The position numbers and the translations under genes are program-made. DNA of 32,686 bases from contig JBBBWG010027535.1 of the NCBI GenBank assembly GCA_037176905.1, positions 29,878 through 62,563 of the forward strand, read 5' to 3'. The notes beneath the pieces were generated by a model, which did no database searches, was not told the DNA's origin, and was given only the letters and a program-made list of their open reading frames with translations. Positions 32,491 through 32,686 of this stretch are shown here, piece after piece. Every line of letters starts with the position of its first letter. Positions within the stretch are counted from its first letter, which is position 1. The stretch comes from Azolla pinnata (lineage: Eukaryota; Streptophyta; Polypodiopsida; Salviniales; Salviniaceae).

Positions 32491-32686
32491 AGCTCCTTCC
32501 TTACCCAAGGTTGCCTACTTAACCAAAACAGAGTGCATTGTAGCGCTTGGGGCATGATTCAACACCATGGCTGAGCAGTTAGTTTCAGAGAGAAGAAGAA
32601 GATGGCCCCTCGTCGCTTGGGACCCGAAACACTGCTGTTGTCGTTGAAGTCTGAGAAAAGAAGCGCAAAACTAAAAACGAAGGGGG

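Larger units (their letters stand above)
31032..32686. other. ABC1-kinase 3' flank and unassigned right end
   Basis: No complete gene can be supported. Two exon-like scraps follow the kinase stop: 31137-31213 (after TACAG; reads RFQALLAIVGEYRNRL and then a stop) and 31296-31372 (after CGTAG; reads ELVGAYKEEDSDDEIKAG and then a stop). An AATAAA at 31336-31341 may be the kinase poly(A) signal. The rest is simple AT-rich sequence, then the duplication at 32111-32490. A short frame near 32569 (MAEQLVSERRRRWPLVAW) runs only 26 codons. Confidence 0.5.

Overview
The window is nuclear DNA of a land plant, most likely a flowering plant and probably a monocot. It carries an interstitial CCCTAAA (plant telomere) array and a plant CHX cation/proton exchanger. 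Introns are mostly 80 bp to 1.9 kb with GT-AG borders and AT-rich interiors. One very GC-rich gene sits beside genes with AT-rich downstream exons, and several genes begin GC-rich and become AT-rich, which is a grass/monocot-like pattern. The species call is inference.

Layout, left to right. 1-193: a possible partial C-terminal coding end with a poly-Asp run. 194-2569: no convincing gene, then the CHX upstream region. 2570-7579 (+): a three-exon CHX17-19-type cation/H+ antiporter, with tandem repeats in its leader and both introns; its reading frame ends inside a telomere-like array (7560-7807). 8861-10154 (+): a six-exon centrin/calmodulin-like EF-hand protein. 10758-15257 (-): a seven-exon TM9/nonaspanin (endomembrane protein 70), convergent with the EF-hand gene. 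16267-17881 (-): a two-exon SUN-domain nuclear-envelope protein. 18217-22146 (+): an eight-exon plant homologue of HROB/MCM8IP, the OB-fold partner of the MCM8-MCM9 helicase; it is divergent from the SUN gene over a 335-bp gap with a perfect E2F-type site. 22857-22936 (-): tRNA-Leu(CAG). 23077-31031 (+): a 16-exon ABC1/UbiB atypical kinase of the ADCK1 type. 31032-32686: no assignable gene, but exon-like scraps and an imperfect ~258-bp duplication.

All exon joins were made by hand from GT-AG borders and family conservation, and every spliced frame closes with no internal stop. The genes do not form a pathway. The one pair with plausible shared control is SUN/HROB: both can act in meiosis or DNA repair, they share a short intergenic region, and both carry long Gln tracts. 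I found no virus, transposase, CRISPR or operon-like system. The features most worth a second look are the telomere-like array at the CHX stop codon, the E2F-bearing divergent promoter, the duplicated DDSDIL motif at both ends of the HROB homologue, and a possible in-frame exitron in that gene.
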